A stretch of DNA of 64,000 nucleotides from UBA285 sp049970695 (GTDB taxonomy: Archaea > Thermoproteota > Thermoprotei_A > Sulfolobales > Desulfurococcaceae): positions 71,954-135,953 of the forward strand of contig JBMFML010000003.1 of NCBI GenBank assembly GCA_049970695.1, in the 5' to 3' direction. A program made the position numbers and the translations under genes. The notes beneath the pieces are model-generated. The model was not told the DNA's origin and ran no database searches. It saw nothing but the letters and a program-made list of their open reading frames with translations. Position 1 is the first letter of the stretch. Each line of letters opens with the position of its first letter. Below are positions 8,430 to 17,298 of this stretch, one piece after another.

Positions 8430-10100
8430 TTATATGCTACTTTTGATAGTTAACCAGGCTTCTCTTATAATTCCCTTTTCTTCTTCTGACCAGTGTAGCA
8501 GGTTCTCTAGTTGGTAAAGCTCTTCGAAGTCCTTCAAGCCGTTGATGTAAGCCAGTGGGGCATATAGGGACAAGTAAGTGTGTGCACCTTTAATGTTCCT
8601 CAGCTTCATATACTTGCTGTAGCCGAGCGACTTATAGAGAAACCTCGATGACACGGGCGTTTCAAGCGCGTTAGTAACGACTTCTTTATCCCAGTATTCG
8701 AAAACCTTTCCGAGAGCAGATACGTCGATTCCCTTTTTCATAGCCTCGATAGCATACCAAGATGCCAGGTAATCCTTATAGTGTGCAACAATGCGGTTTT
8801 TCAGCTCAACGCTAAGTGCTAAGTAGCCTGCAGTAGCCGCTGCTACGGCGGTCTTAGCAATGTTAGCTATGGATAGTGAATCGATGTCATCCATATCCGT
8901 GTGGTAATACTTACTAGGCCACTCGTTGAGCATGGCGCTATCAAGACCCCAGGCCAGCGTGACGTCGTGATCGCTTCCAGCTGTGTAAGGCGTCTGAGAA
9001 TACCTAATGCTGGGAAGGCTGAATCCTCCAAACGAAGAGGCCGTGTCGAAGGCTACCTTGATTGCGATATATGTGCTTGCGGCCGAGACGGGTTTCATAA
9101 AGAGCGGTGGGTTAACTACATTGAGTACAGAGCCAGTAATGTTCTGCCTAGAGCCAACCATGTCTAAGTCTATAACGCTAACGGGATTCCAGGGCAGGTG
9201 TTCTTTAGCATAAATAGTCCCACTATATTCTGGAACAAATAAATGCGCGTGCGAATATCTCGTGCTTGCCTCACTCAGTATCTTCGCTACTGCCGCATTT
9301 GCCGCTACACCGCTCGCGTTGTCGTGCGCTCCTGGCTTTGGATGACATATATGGCTAATGAAGAGCGCGCCTGGATCCCCGCCCGCATACGCTACTAGGC
9401 CTTTCAGCGGCCTTTCGTGGTACCTGGTCCTTACACTCCAACAGACAGTTATGCTCGTGCCCTTGTTCAAGAGAGATATTAGTGTTTGAGCCGCTGTGTA
9501 CGGTATGTTAACGACAACGGGTTTCTTCTTTACTTCTCGACTCTTAATAAACAATCCGCTGTAGGGTACCGCCTCGGGGTACCTCTTGCTATCGAATAGT
9601 ATCACCAAGTTTGCATCTACAAGCTCGTAGGCTGCAAATGCGGGTGCTTCTAGAAGTACAGCATCACCACTGCAATTCTCGGCCTCGGTGCAGTATTTCA
9701 TGTCGCTGCAGCCCTCGCCTGGAGGAGAGTGGGCTGCAACGAGAGTAGGGTGGTCTTGGTAGTCGTAGCTGAAGAGAACGCTGCTGCCTTTATTAATGCG
9801 TAAGTACCCGCTTTCAGCATCCCACGAAACAGGCGTTTCCATAAAGCCTTTAACACTACTACTAGGCACGTCAAATGTCTTTACATCTAGGCCCAGGCCT
9901 TCTAGCTCGTGTGCGACCAGCTCGATAGCTTCGAGCAAGCCTTTGCTTCCCTGTATTCTGTGCAAAGCAGTTATCTTCTTCAAGAGAGTTTCTACGAAGC
10001 CCTTAACAGGAACCCTACTATATTCCTCAAACAATTTGTTAATAGAGCCCTTCACAAAACCCAACCCATGCTCGCGAAGTTTACAAAACGCCTCGAGCAA
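8430..10100 (-). CDS. M28-like zinc aminopeptidase (DUF4910/DUF2172 type)
   Basis: A predicted cytoplasmic metallopeptidase of 556 residues with no signal peptide. Zinc ligand motifs of the M28 class are visible: HICHPKPGAHDNASG, the acidic PEYSGT segment where the catalytic Glu normally stands, DLDMVG, GSDHD and KYYHTDMDD. An inserted PA-like region lies between residues 110 and 220. It is the gene directly upstream of pheT with a 10-base gap, so the two are probably transcribed together. The natural peptide substrate is unknown. Confidence 0.8.
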   Translation of the reverse strand: MLEAFCKLREHGLGFVKGSINKLFEEYSRVPVKGFVETLLKKITALHRIQGSKGLLEAIELVAHELEGLGLDVKTFDVPSSSVKGFMETPVSWDAESGYLRINKGSSVLFSYDYQDHPTLVAAHSPPGEGCSDMKYCTEAENCSGDAVLLEAPAFAAYELVDANLVILFDSKRYPEAVPYSGLFIKSREVKKKPVVVNIPYTAAQTLISLLNKGTSITVCWSVRTRYHERPLKGLVAYAGGDPGALFISHICHPKPGAHDNASGVAANAAVAKILSEASTRYSHAHLFVPEYSGTIYAKEHLPWNPVSVIDLDMVGSRQNITGSVLNVVNPPLFMKPVSAASTYIAIKVAFDTASSFGGFSLPSIRYSQTPYTAGSDHDVTLAWGLDSAMLNEWPSKYYHTDMDDIDSLSIANIAKTAVAAATAGYLALSVELKNRIVAHYKDYLASWYAIEAMKKGIDVSALGKVFEYWDKEVVTNALETPVSSRFLYKSLGYSKYMKLRNIKGAHTYLSLYAPLAYINGLKDFEELYQLENLLHWSEEEKGIIREAWLTIKSSI

Positions 10101-10164
10101 TTAAACTTTTTACTTCTTGCTACTATCTGCCGCTAACTGGTATGCACGCCTTTGGTCGACTACC

Positions 10165-11718
10165 ATGGTTATTGTAAGCATTACACCTGAAATAGCGCTC
10201 GAAAAATCGGTTAACTACGCAGGGGGCTTGGGGGTTCTCGAAGGAGACAAGTTCTATGCAGCCGGCGATATGGGCCTAGATTACCTAGTCTTCTCCCTCT
10301 TCTACAGGCATGGCTATGTTAAAATAAAGATAGGTCGAGAGGGCAAAGTAGAGCTCGTGCCCGAAGACGTGAGTAAGAGTTTTTACGAAGACCTCACGCC
10401 AGATCCTGAACTCACCGTGACTCTGAATAATGCAACCGTTTACCTCATACCATGGATCTACAAATACAAAAGTGCCAAGGCGGTTTTGTTTGAAGCCGTG
10501 TGCCCAGAATGGGCACGCAAATTAACAGATAGGCTTTATCTCGAAGACAGCGAAGAAGAAAAGTTTCTGAAGTACGCTCTACTGGCAAAAGCCACTGCAG
10601 CTTATCTTCGAGAGAGAGTGGGCATAGAAAACATTACAGTAATAGACCTTGAAGAGTCGTACACTGCTCTCGTGCTCTACGAATTAAGAGACCTCGCTAA
10701 GAAAATGAGAATAGTGATCCACACGCCAGGACCCTGGGGTCACCCCGTTTTCCCAGGCAGATTTCTCAAGCGAGAGTTCAACGTGGACGTTGCACAACAC
10801 GTTAATATGACAGAGGAGGCTTTGAAGTTCTTAGATGTTGCTATTGTAGTGTCTAAAAAGCAAAAAGACATACTAGCAAAGGTCTTTCCCGGCTATGCTA
10901 ATAAGCTGAAGCCGATAACAAACGGTATATACATAGAGAGGTGGCTTGACCCAGAGCTCTACAAAGCCTACTCGTCAGGTGCTATTGATAAGAGCACACT
11001 ACTACGTGCAAGACGTAAAGCAAGAAGAGAACTGCTTTCTCTTCTGAGACTCTACAAACCCGAGATCTCGGTTGACGATAAGCCTGTAGTAACCTGGGCC
11101 AGAAGATTGACGCGTTACAAGAGGCCTTACTTTATTGCTAGATTTATCGAGGAAAACTCCGATGTCGATGCCATGTACGTGCTATCGGGTAAGCCGCATC
11201 CACGAGACCCTGATGGTCGCAAGTACCTTGAGGTTTTCAAGGAGCTTTCGTTGAAGTTCAAGAACGTTGTTTACATACCTGACTACAGCATAGATGTAGC
11301 GAAGATCCTAGTAAGAGCCTCCGACATATGGCTGTTCACTCCGTTCAGTGGATGGGAGGCTTGTGGAACTAGCTACATGAAGGCATTAATCAACGGGGTA
11401 CCGGTTGTTTCAAGTAGAGATGGCGGCGCTATCGAGATTATAAGAGATGGCTATAATGGCTGGCTTTTTGGAGACGACTTGAGAGATTTCATCAACATTT
11501 ATGAAGACCCCAGAGCCGCGCTAATAGATGCGAGAGACTACGAAGAATTTAAGTTCAAGCTGCTTCGAGCAATCGACATTTACATCAGTAGGAAGGACGA
11601 GTACTGGGAAGTAGCTCTCAATGCCCACAAGACTTCCCTAGAGCTGGTCGACATTAAGGGAGTATTAAAGCGCTACTACCTTGAGCCGGAGGGGAGTTTA
11701 GATGCCAAAAACCATTAA
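10165..11718 (+). CDS. Alpha-glucan phosphorylase-like glycosyltransferase (short archaeal GT35-type)
   Basis: Members of this archaeal group release glucose 1-phosphate from alpha-1,4-glucans. The N-terminal motif is NYAGGLGVLEGDKF and the C-terminal half has TWARRLTRYKRP, LSGKPHPRDPDG and the EACGTSYMKALING motif. The last corresponds to the EASGTSxMK region whose Lys binds pyridoxal phosphate in phosphorylases. The segment after it (GGAIEIIRDGYNGWLFG) resembles glycogen synthases, so a synthase-like activity cannot be excluded. I chose ATG 10165. An in-frame ATG at 10117 would add 16 poorly conserved residues. Confidence 0.78.
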   Translation: MVIVSITPEIALEKSVNYAGGLGVLEGDKFYAAGDMGLDYLVFSLFYRHGYVKIKIGREGKVELVPEDVSKSFYEDLTPDPELTVTLNNATVYLIPWIYKYKSAKAVLFEAVCPEWARKLTDRLYLEDSEEEKFLKYALLAKATAAYLRERVGIENITVIDLEESYTALVLYELRDLAKKMRIVIHTPGPWGHPVFPGRFLKREFNVDVAQHVNMTEEALKFLDVAIVVSKKQKDILAKVFPGYANKLKPITNGIYIERWLDPELYKAYSSGAIDKSTLLRARRKARRELLSLLRLYKPEISVDDKPVVTWARRLTRYKRPYFIARFIEENSDVDAMYVLSGKPHPRDPDGRKYLEVFKELSLKFKNVVYIPDYSIDVAKILVRASDIWLFTPFSGWEACGTSYMKALINGVPVVSSRDGGAIEIIRDGYNGWLFGDDLRDFINIYEDPRAALIDARDYEEFKFKLLRAIDIYISRKDEYWEVALNAHKTSLELVDIKGVLKRYYLEPEGSLDAKNH

Positions 11719-11732
11719 ATAAAAACGAAAAC
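11717..11732 (-). terminator. U-rich terminator of the Cren7 gene
   Basis: On the minus strand the sequence reads GTTTTCGTTTTTATTT about 25 bases after the Cren7 stop codon. Archaeal RNA polymerase terminates at such U-tracts without a hairpin. The tract overlaps the last codons of the convergent phosphorylase-like gene. Confidence 0.6.
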
Positions 11733-11755
11733 TTGCAGATTCTCGTCTCGCCTGT

Positions 11756-11941
11756 TTATCCGCAAATCGGATACTCGTCTGGAACCTTTACTCTGAAGTA
11801 CCTACCTGTTTCGGGATCCTGGAAGAGTCCTATTTTAACGCCCTTTCTACCAGCGGGTGCTAATTGCCAGACCTTGAGTGGAATGAGCTCTAATTCCTTG
11901 CCTGCTGGTGTCTTGACTTTAACTTTTTCTGTACAGGGCAT
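11756..11941 (-). CDS. creN7: Crenarchaeal chromatin protein Cren7
   Basis: A 61-residue basic protein that matches the Cren7 family over its whole length: VKVKTPAGKELELIP, VWQLAPAGRKGVKIGL and FQDPETGRYFRVKVPDEYPI. Cren7 binds the DNA minor groove as a monomer, bends the duplex and raises its melting temperature. I chose the ATG at 11941, which follows a GGGTGAGG Shine-Dalgarno. A GTG at 11950 is part of that ribosome binding site. Cren7 is a strong marker for Crenarchaeota. Confidence 0.95.
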   Translation of the reverse strand: MPCTEKVKVKTPAGKELELIPLKVWQLAPAGRKGVKIGLFQDPETGRYFRVKVPDEYPICG

Positions 11942-11975
11942 TTCCCTCACCCAAGTCTACTTACGGAGTGACGAA

Positions 11976-11983
11976 CTTATATA
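11976..11983 (-). promoter_or_regulatory. TATA box of the Cren7 gene
   Basis: On the minus strand TATATAAG, preceded by the purine-rich stretch GGTAAAGG that suits a BRE. It lies about 40 bases upstream of the Cren7 ATG, so transcription should begin near 11953 with a leader of roughly 12 bases that carries the GGGTGAGG motif. Confidence 0.65.
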
Positions 11984-12072
11984 CCTTTACCAATCGCAAA
12001 AACCTGGTGTACGTTTAGTATTAACGCGTATACGTCTCAAAGTACGTGCTCTCAATAACTAATTCTGTAGGA

Positions 12073-12131
12073 GCTCAGCTACCCCAGGGTGGCATCATAG
12101 CACTTCTCGAGTGGCATGACTCTCATCATCA
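12073..12131 (-). ncRNA. Possible C/D box guide sRNA
   Basis: In the gene-poor stretch between Cren7 and cdvC the minus strand has a box C ATGATGA (12129-12123), an imperfect box C' ATGATG (12098-12093) and a box D CTGA (12078-12075). Box C to box D spans 55 bases, typical for archaeal 2'-O-methylation guides. Box D' is degenerate (CGAG-like). No clear terminal stem is visible and I could not identify targets. The rest of 11984-12253 shows no coding frame that I can support. Confidence 0.4.
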
Positions 12132-12253
12132 GTTTATAGTGGTGTGTAGAAAGGTAAATATAGCTGAAAACGGTGTGTAGCACAAAAACAAGCAGTTACC
12201 TTACAATGCTATAGGAGAATCTTTAAGACTTGAAGCTACAAGAACGCGCGTCT

Positions 12254-13408
12254 TTACTCGGAGTTCTCGATGTTGAGTGTTCCATATTGCTTGTTCCACT
12301 CTTTATATGCATCAAGAAGTGTTGGGTTGATACTTGGTTTATGGCGCTCTATTACGGCAATGAAGTCCTCAGTGCTTATGACTCTCTCCTCGGGCTTAAG
12401 TTTTTTCTCGTATATTTCCTCTACGATGTTATTTTGAACTTCTTTGACGATCGAAACTATGTCAGCCGAGCTGTAGTTCTCGGTAATGGCTGCGAGCTTT
12501 TTGAAGTCTATTTCTCCTATCTTGAACGTCTTGGAAAGCTTGCTTATGTAGTGCCTGAACAGCCTTTCTCGGACTTCCACATTTGGTGCAGGAACATATA
12601 TCCTTCTCTCAAATCTGCGTATAAAGCCTATGTCAAGATTCCACGGCTTATTAGTTGCTCCTATAACAAATAACGGGAGCTTTTGATATTCTTTGCTCGC
12701 CAGTCCATCCATTTCTATTAGGAACTGGTTTCTCGCCCTCTTTTCGCCGCCAACTTCTACTCCATATTGCTGAAAAAGGGCATCTACTTCGTCAATGAAG
12801 ATTATTACAGGTGAGCCCTTGAGCGCGTATCCTCTGGCCGTTTCAAATAGCTTCTTAACATTTCTTTCTGCATCGCCAAGCCACTTACTCATTATGTGTG
12901 CTGGTGTTACGTTTATTAGTATAGCATCTATTTCGTTTGCAAGGGCTATTGCAAGCTCGGTCTTACCACAACCCGGTGGACCAAAAAGTAGTATGGCCTT
13001 AGGCCAGCCTAATGGATATAGCTCTGGTGTTTTAACTGGGTAAATGACGGCTCTTCGTAGCGCGCGCTTGACTTCTTCGAGGTCTACTAGGTCATCAAAG
13101 GTTTTTCGAGACCTATTTTCAGGTAGAAGTACTTCGAAGAGGGTTTCCTCGTTGCCTTCTACTTGCGCTTGTCTCGCCCTGCTCAGTTTATCTGCCTGCT
13201 TCTCCAAAAAAGCCACTCTATTCTTATACTTAACAACAAGCTCCTTGTAGAAGTCGGCCAGTGGTGCATCGGGGTATAAAGTCAAGTACTTCGTGAAGGA
13301 CTCTATTGCTGATTTGTAGTACTTTATTGCGTTTTCATAGTCGCCTGCCTTATCTGCTGCAATGGCTCTTTTTGCATATTCCATCCCCACATCAGCGAGA
13401 TAGTGCAT
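12254..13408 (-). CDS. cdvC: Cell division ATPase CdvC (Vps4-like)
   Basis: CdvC is the AAA ATPase that remodels and removes ESCRT-III filaments at the division neck. Residues 1-75 form an MIT domain of three helices (YENAIKYYKSAIESFTKYL). The AAA core follows with Walker A GPPGCGKTE, Walker B VIIFIDEVDAL, sensor 1 GATNKP and the RRFERR arginine finger region. The length (384 residues) is normal. It lies 27 bases behind cdvB on the same strand, so the two are co-transcribed. Confidence 0.95.
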   Translation of the reverse strand: MHYLADVGMEYAKRAIAADKAGDYENAIKYYKSAIESFTKYLTLYPDAPLADFYKELVVKYKNRVAFLEKQADKLSRARQAQVEGNEETLFEVLLPENRSRKTFDDLVDLEEVKRALRRAVIYPVKTPELYPLGWPKAILLFGPPGCGKTELAIALANEIDAILINVTPAHIMSKWLGDAERNVKKLFETARGYALKGSPVIIFIDEVDALFQQYGVEVGGEKRARNQFLIEMDGLASKEYQKLPLFVIGATNKPWNLDIGFIRRFERRIYVPAPNVEVRERLFRHYISKLSKTFKIGEIDFKKLAAITENYSSADIVSIVKEVQNNIVEEIYEKKLKPEERVISTEDFIAVIERHKPSINPTLLDAYKEWNKQYGTLNIENSE

Positions 13409-13435
13409 GCTAATGGCGCCTCACCGCGTCAGTAT

Positions 13436-14275
13436 TTACCATCTTTTAACTTTAACCAGGTTCTTTGCCTCAAGAGACTTAAGGGCTTCTAGGATGGTGT
13501 CTCTCGAAACCCCATACTTTTTCTCAAAAGCCCGTACATCAAGTATTCCTGCCGTTATTGACAGTTCATGAAGGATCCACTGCTCAACAACGCTTAGTGG
13601 AACGCTGATTACTTGGCTTATTGGAGCCTGTGGAGCTGAGCTTGCGTGGATACTCACTTGCGCTGGTAGTTGCTGATCCTTGCTAGCAAGGGCAGCGTCT
13701 CTTGCAACTTGAGGCTCTTTTTCTGCTCTCGTAGTTACCTGCACCTCGGCGTGCTTTGCGCGCTCTTCAATTTGCTGGCCACTCGAGTACGTCTGTTGAA
13801 TTGTAGGCATGCCTATTGAGGACATGGCAAGAATGCCGGCTACTCTTTGCTCCAGCATCCTCACTTGACTCAATAGTTGTGGATTCACTTTCTCGATTAC
13901 GGGCTCTAGGTTCTTGAGTTCTTCTAGTACTTCAGGCAGAATCTTCAGCGGCTCTTCTACATAGAATATCGTTTCGAGCCTATACTTTATTCTCATTAAA
14001 TCGTATATGGACTTTGTCATTAAGTCTATGTATCCCTTCACATTCCTAACTTCTTCTTCTATTATTCTGCTGAGTTCTCTGTCGGACTCCGTTATTTTCA
14101 ACCTCTTTTTGTGCTCCTCCGAAATTGTTTCTAGGCTCTTTTTGGTTATCTCGAGGGCCCTCAGCATTTTCTCGATGGTATTTATAGACTCTGCTATTTC
14201 GCGCTTTAACGGATCCTTTGGTTTAAACGCCCCAAATAGCTTCCCAAATATACTTTGGCTGGTCGCCAGTGACAT
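13436..14275 (-). CDS. cdvB: ESCRT-III division protein CdvB
   Basis: CdvB is the ESCRT-III subunit that is recruited to the division site and recruits the others. An Snf7-like charged helical core covers residues 5 to about 165. A Gln/Ala/Pro-rich linker follows, with a candidate MIM2 segment near SQVISVPLS that would bind the MIT domain of CdvC. The C-terminal 55 residues form a winged helix (ILDVRAFEKKYGVSRDTIL), the domain that binds CdvA in Sulfolobus. ATG 14275 follows GGTG by five bases. A GTG at 14281 is the alternative. The usual upstream partner cdvA is absent: a divergent CoA-transferase is there instead. Confidence 0.93.
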   Translation of the reverse strand: MSLATSQSIFGKLFGAFKPKDPLKREIAESINTIEKMLRALEITKKSLETISEEHKKRLKITESDRELSRIIEEEVRNVKGYIDLMTKSIYDLMRIKYRLETIFYVEEPLKILPEVLEELKNLEPVIEKVNPQLLSQVRMLEQRVAGILAMSSIGMPTIQQTYSSGQQIEERAKHAEVQVTTRAEKEPQVARDAALASKDQQLPAQVSIHASSAPQAPISQVISVPLSVVEQWILHELSITAGILDVRAFEKKYGVSRDTILEALKSLEAKNLVKVKRW

Positions 14276-14400
14276 ATTCACACCGTTCGTCTAAAATATT
14301 CCCCCAGAGTAGCGCTTTTAAGAGGGGGTTTGAGTATTACTTCGCCCTCCACGAGCTGATGGCTGCTTTATATCGAGCCCACGCTATATGATATCTTTCG

Positions 14401-15594
14401 GTGCAGGGCTTGAAGCCTCTAAGTGGTTTAAGAGTGCTAGACTTAAGCCACACACTCGCAGGTCCAATAGCAACGATGGTATTAGCAGATCTCGGCGCAG
14501 AAGTCATCAAAGTAGAAGCTCTTCACGGAGATGAAACAAGAAGCTGGGCCCCTTTTGTAGATGGAGAGAGCGCCTACTACTTGTCTATAAACAGAGGCAA
14601 GAAGAGCATAGCAGTGAATCTCAAAGATGAGCGTGGACGAGAAATAGTGTATAAGCTGGCAAGCCGGTCTCAAGTGCTAGTAGAGAACTTCAGGCCAGGC
14701 GTTCCCGAAAAACTTGGCGTTGACTACGATTCGATAGTCAAAGTAAACAGGGAAGTAGTGTACGTGAGCATTAAGGGATTTAGGCAAGGCAGTGTCTACG
14801 AGCAAAAACCGGCATACGATATAATAATTCAGGCAATCACGGGACTGATGTCCACTACTGGCGAGGAGGGGCGGCCTCCTGTTAGGGTGAGCTTTGCCCT
14901 GTTTGACGTAATGACGGGCTACTTAGCTGTAATATACTTACTTGCCGCACTGTATGCTGGAGTAAGGCCAGTGAAGATCGAAGTGCCCATGTACGATGCC
15001 GCCATATTTTCGATGTGCTACGTTCCAATGATGTACCTCGCCACCGGTAGAAAACCGGAGAGGATGGGGCATGCCCATCCCTCGATGGTGCCCTACCAGG
15101 CTTTCGCTGATTCTGAAGGTAAGTGGTTTATAGTTGCTGCTGCCAATGATCGCCTATGGATGGCGTTGTGTGAGGCCTTGGGAAGAAAGGACCTAGCTGA
15201 AAACCCCTTATTCAAGACTAATGCTGACAGAGTAAGGAACAGAAACAAACTAATACCCATTCTCGAAGAAATATTTAAGACTAATACTCGTGAATTCTGG
15301 ATCTCGCTCTTAGAAAAACACGGTGTTCCAGCAGCCCCCGTTTACGAAATCGACGAAGTCTTTAGAGATCCCTACGTCGTGGAAGAAAACGTCGTCATCT
15401 ATTTAAATCACCCTAAGCTCGGTAAAGTACCACAAATACGCGGTCCTGGAATAGTTAACGGCAAGCGCCTAGTTAGCGAGCTACACCCGCCCTTACTTGG
15501 AGAGCACACTATTCAAATTCTGAAAGAGCTAGGGTACAGCGACGAAGAAATAGCTAGACTCAAAGCCGAAGGCGTAATCTACTACCCAGAGTAA
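14401..15594 (+). CDS. CaiB/BaiF family (class III) CoA-transferase
   Basis: Enzymes of this family move CoA between carboxylic acids through an aspartyl-CoA anhydride. The N-terminal LSHTLAGPIATMVLADLGAEVIK is typical, as is VLVENFRPGVPEKLG. The catalytic Asp is in PAYDIIIQAITG. The length of 397 residues matches the family. The carboxylate substrate cannot be predicted. The next gene starts one base after the stop, so both are in one operon. A TATA-like TTTATAT is visible about 25 to 30 bases before the GTG start. Confidence 0.9.
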   Translation: MQGLKPLSGLRVLDLSHTLAGPIATMVLADLGAEVIKVEALHGDETRSWAPFVDGESAYYLSINRGKKSIAVNLKDERGREIVYKLASRSQVLVENFRPGVPEKLGVDYDSIVKVNREVVYVSIKGFRQGSVYEQKPAYDIIIQAITGLMSTTGEEGRPPVRVSFALFDVMTGYLAVIYLLAALYAGVRPVKIEVPMYDAAIFSMCYVPMMYLATGRKPERMGHAHPSMVPYQAFADSEGKWFIVAAANDRLWMALCEALGRKDLAENPLFKTNADRVRNRNKLIPILEEIFKTNTREFWISLLEKHGVPAAPVYEIDEVFRDPYVVEENVVIYLNHPKLGKVPQIRGPGIVNGKRLVSELHPPLLGEHTIQILKELGYSDEEIARLKAEGVIYYPE

Positions 15595-15595
15595 G

Positions 15596-17113
15596 GTGAG
15601 TTTGTTGACAGTGGTGAAGCTTGCAGTAGGAAATAAAGGCGTGGTATCAGACCATCCACTCGCAACTCTCGTTGGTTGCAGAATACTAGAAGAGGGAGGA
15701 AATGCTTTTGACGCCGCAATAGCAGTGAGCGCTGTACTATCAGTTGTCCAGCCACATATGGGGGGTCCTGGTGGAGACGCTTTTCTTCTCGGATTTGTGG
15801 GCGACGAAGTATTAGCTTACATGTCATCCGGGCGCTCGCCAAGCGGGTTTAATGCCGAAGAATTCGTACGAGTCGCACCAACACGAGGACCTTTAACAGT
15901 AACTGTGCCGGGACTTGTAGGGCTTTGGAACACTATTTACGAGACTTACGCAACAATGCCGCTTGAAACATTGCTTAAACCTGCCATTAAATTGGCATAT
16001 AGCGGTTTCAGAGTAGGCTGGTCTCTAGCGGAGGCCTCACAAGCGTTTGAGGCCGAGCTTTCTCAGTACAGGTGGTCTAAGTACTTCAAGGGATTGAAAC
16101 TGGGCAATTTATATAAGAACTTGGAAATGGCAAGTACTTTGAGGATTTTGGCTTCTCGGGGTTTTGACGAATTCTACTATGGTGAGCTGGCCGAAAAAGT
16201 GGTTACAGATCTTATAGACCAGGGAGTCAATATAGGGCTAGACGACCTCATGGAGCACGAAGTACGTAAAGTCAGCCCCTTGAGCTTGGAGCTTGACAAC
16301 ATTAAGCTTTACGAGCTGCCTCCAAATACGCAGGGCCTCTCGACACTACAATTAATTAGCGCTCTCTACGAGCTTGAACTATATAAATACGACTTCAACT
16401 CCCCTGAGAGAATTATTGCTTGGAGCGAGCCCACGAAGCACGTATATGAATTCAGAGACACGCACCTCGGCGACCCAGATTACGTAAAAATAGACCCGCA
16501 GAGCTACGTAAGGTATTCGTCTATCACCAAGAAAGCCCCCGTGGAGGACTCATCCTTAAGTAATGAGTTAAAGAGTTCTGATACAACTTTCTTCATAGTT
16601 TCTGACGGAGAGGCCCTCATAGGCTTTATACAAAGCCTATTCTACGGCTTTGGATCGGGCTTAGTTGCAGCTGGTTTTCCGGTGCAGAACAGGGCAATCG
16701 GGTTCGCTAAGCGCTTTGGACTGCCAAATAGCCCTGCTCCTAAAAAGCTCCCGCTACACACGCTCTCCGTTCTTGGAGTAGACGTTGGCAAGGAAAAGTA
16801 CATAATTGGCTGTGTGGGCGGCGATTTAAGACCACAGCTTCACCTACGTATTTTCGAAAACATCTTTATTTACAGAATGCACATCGCTAAGGCGACAAGC
16901 GCACCTAGATTTGTCTATACAAGCTTTGAAACCGTACCCGAGGTAATAGTCGAGGCGCCATTAAAACTCCCGGTAACTACAAGCATTCGTGCGAAGAGCG
17001 TTGAGTACTACGGATCTAAAGGACATGTACACGTTGGCATTATTGACAAGCAGGGACGGCTTGAACTAGCCTGCGATCCCAGGAGCGAGGGCATAGCGCA
17101 AGCTATTCAATAG
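15596..17113 (+). CDS. Gamma-glutamyltransferase family protein
   Basis: An Ntn hydrolase-type protein of 505 residues related to gamma-glutamyltranspeptidases. The early GGNAFDAAIAVSAVLSVVQPHMGGPGGD motif region (shown in part) is conserved, and the self-cleavage site is SSDTTFFIVSDG, where the second Thr would be the nucleophile. No signal peptide is visible, so it is likely cytoplasmic. It is shorter than bacterial enzymes (about 550). It is translationally coupled to the CoA-transferase in front. The physiological substrate may be an amide or amino acid adduct rather than glutathione. Confidence 0.85.
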   Translation: MSLLTVVKLAVGNKGVVSDHPLATLVGCRILEEGGNAFDAAIAVSAVLSVVQPHMGGPGGDAFLLGFVGDEVLAYMSSGRSPSGFNAEEFVRVAPTRGPLTVTVPGLVGLWNTIYETYATMPLETLLKPAIKLAYSGFRVGWSLAEASQAFEAELSQYRWSKYFKGLKLGNLYKNLEMASTLRILASRGFDEFYYGELAEKVVTDLIDQGVNIGLDDLMEHEVRKVSPLSLELDNIKLYELPPNTQGLSTLQLISALYELELYKYDFNSPERIIAWSEPTKHVYEFRDTHLGDPDYVKIDPQSYVRYSSITKKAPVEDSSLSNELKSSDTTFFIVSDGEALIGFIQSLFYGFGSGLVAAGFPVQNRAIGFAKRFGLPNSPAPKKLPLHTLSVLGVDVGKEKYIIGCVGGDLRPQLHLRIFENIFIYRMHIAKATSAPRFVYTSFETVPEVIVEAPLKLPVTTSIRAKSVEYYGSKGHVHVGIIDKQGRLELACDPRSEGIAQAIQ

Positions 17114-17115
17114 TG

Positions 17116-17229
17116 ATGAACTTGGAGCCTTACCTACTACTGGTAGTTCTGCTATACCCGCTCATAGTGGCAGTGGCAGCCCTCATCCTAACGTACTTTA
17201 AAAAAGCTAGAAGGCGTAGAACGCTTTAA
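17116..17229 (+). CDS. Small single-span membrane protein, 37 residues
   Basis: A short open frame starts at ATG 17116, two bases after the stop of the gamma-glutamyltransferase-like gene. It encodes 37 residues: a short N-terminus (MNLEPYLLL), one hydrophobic helix of about 24 residues (VVLLYPLIVAVAALILTYF), and the basic tail KKARRRRTL, which predicts the C-terminus inside. It would be the third gene of that operon. I do not recognise the family. Its composition (hydrophobic core then a run of Lys/Arg) is unlike random sequence. Confidence 0.55.
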   Translation: MNLEPYLLLVVLLYPLIVAVAALILTYFKKARRRRTL

Positions 17230-17298
17230 GCGAGAACCGAGTCGAAAGTGCTCGGCTTGCTTGAAGAGCGCGGGGTTCGCGAAAACCTCAAAAGTGGC

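Noticed and set aside
11733..12062. 109-codon open frame on the plus strand
   Set aside because: It is antisense to Cren7, its TATA box and leader.
17113..17160. GTGATGA resembling a C box
   Set aside because: No CTGA follows at a suitable distance, and the bases are explained by the small membrane protein start.
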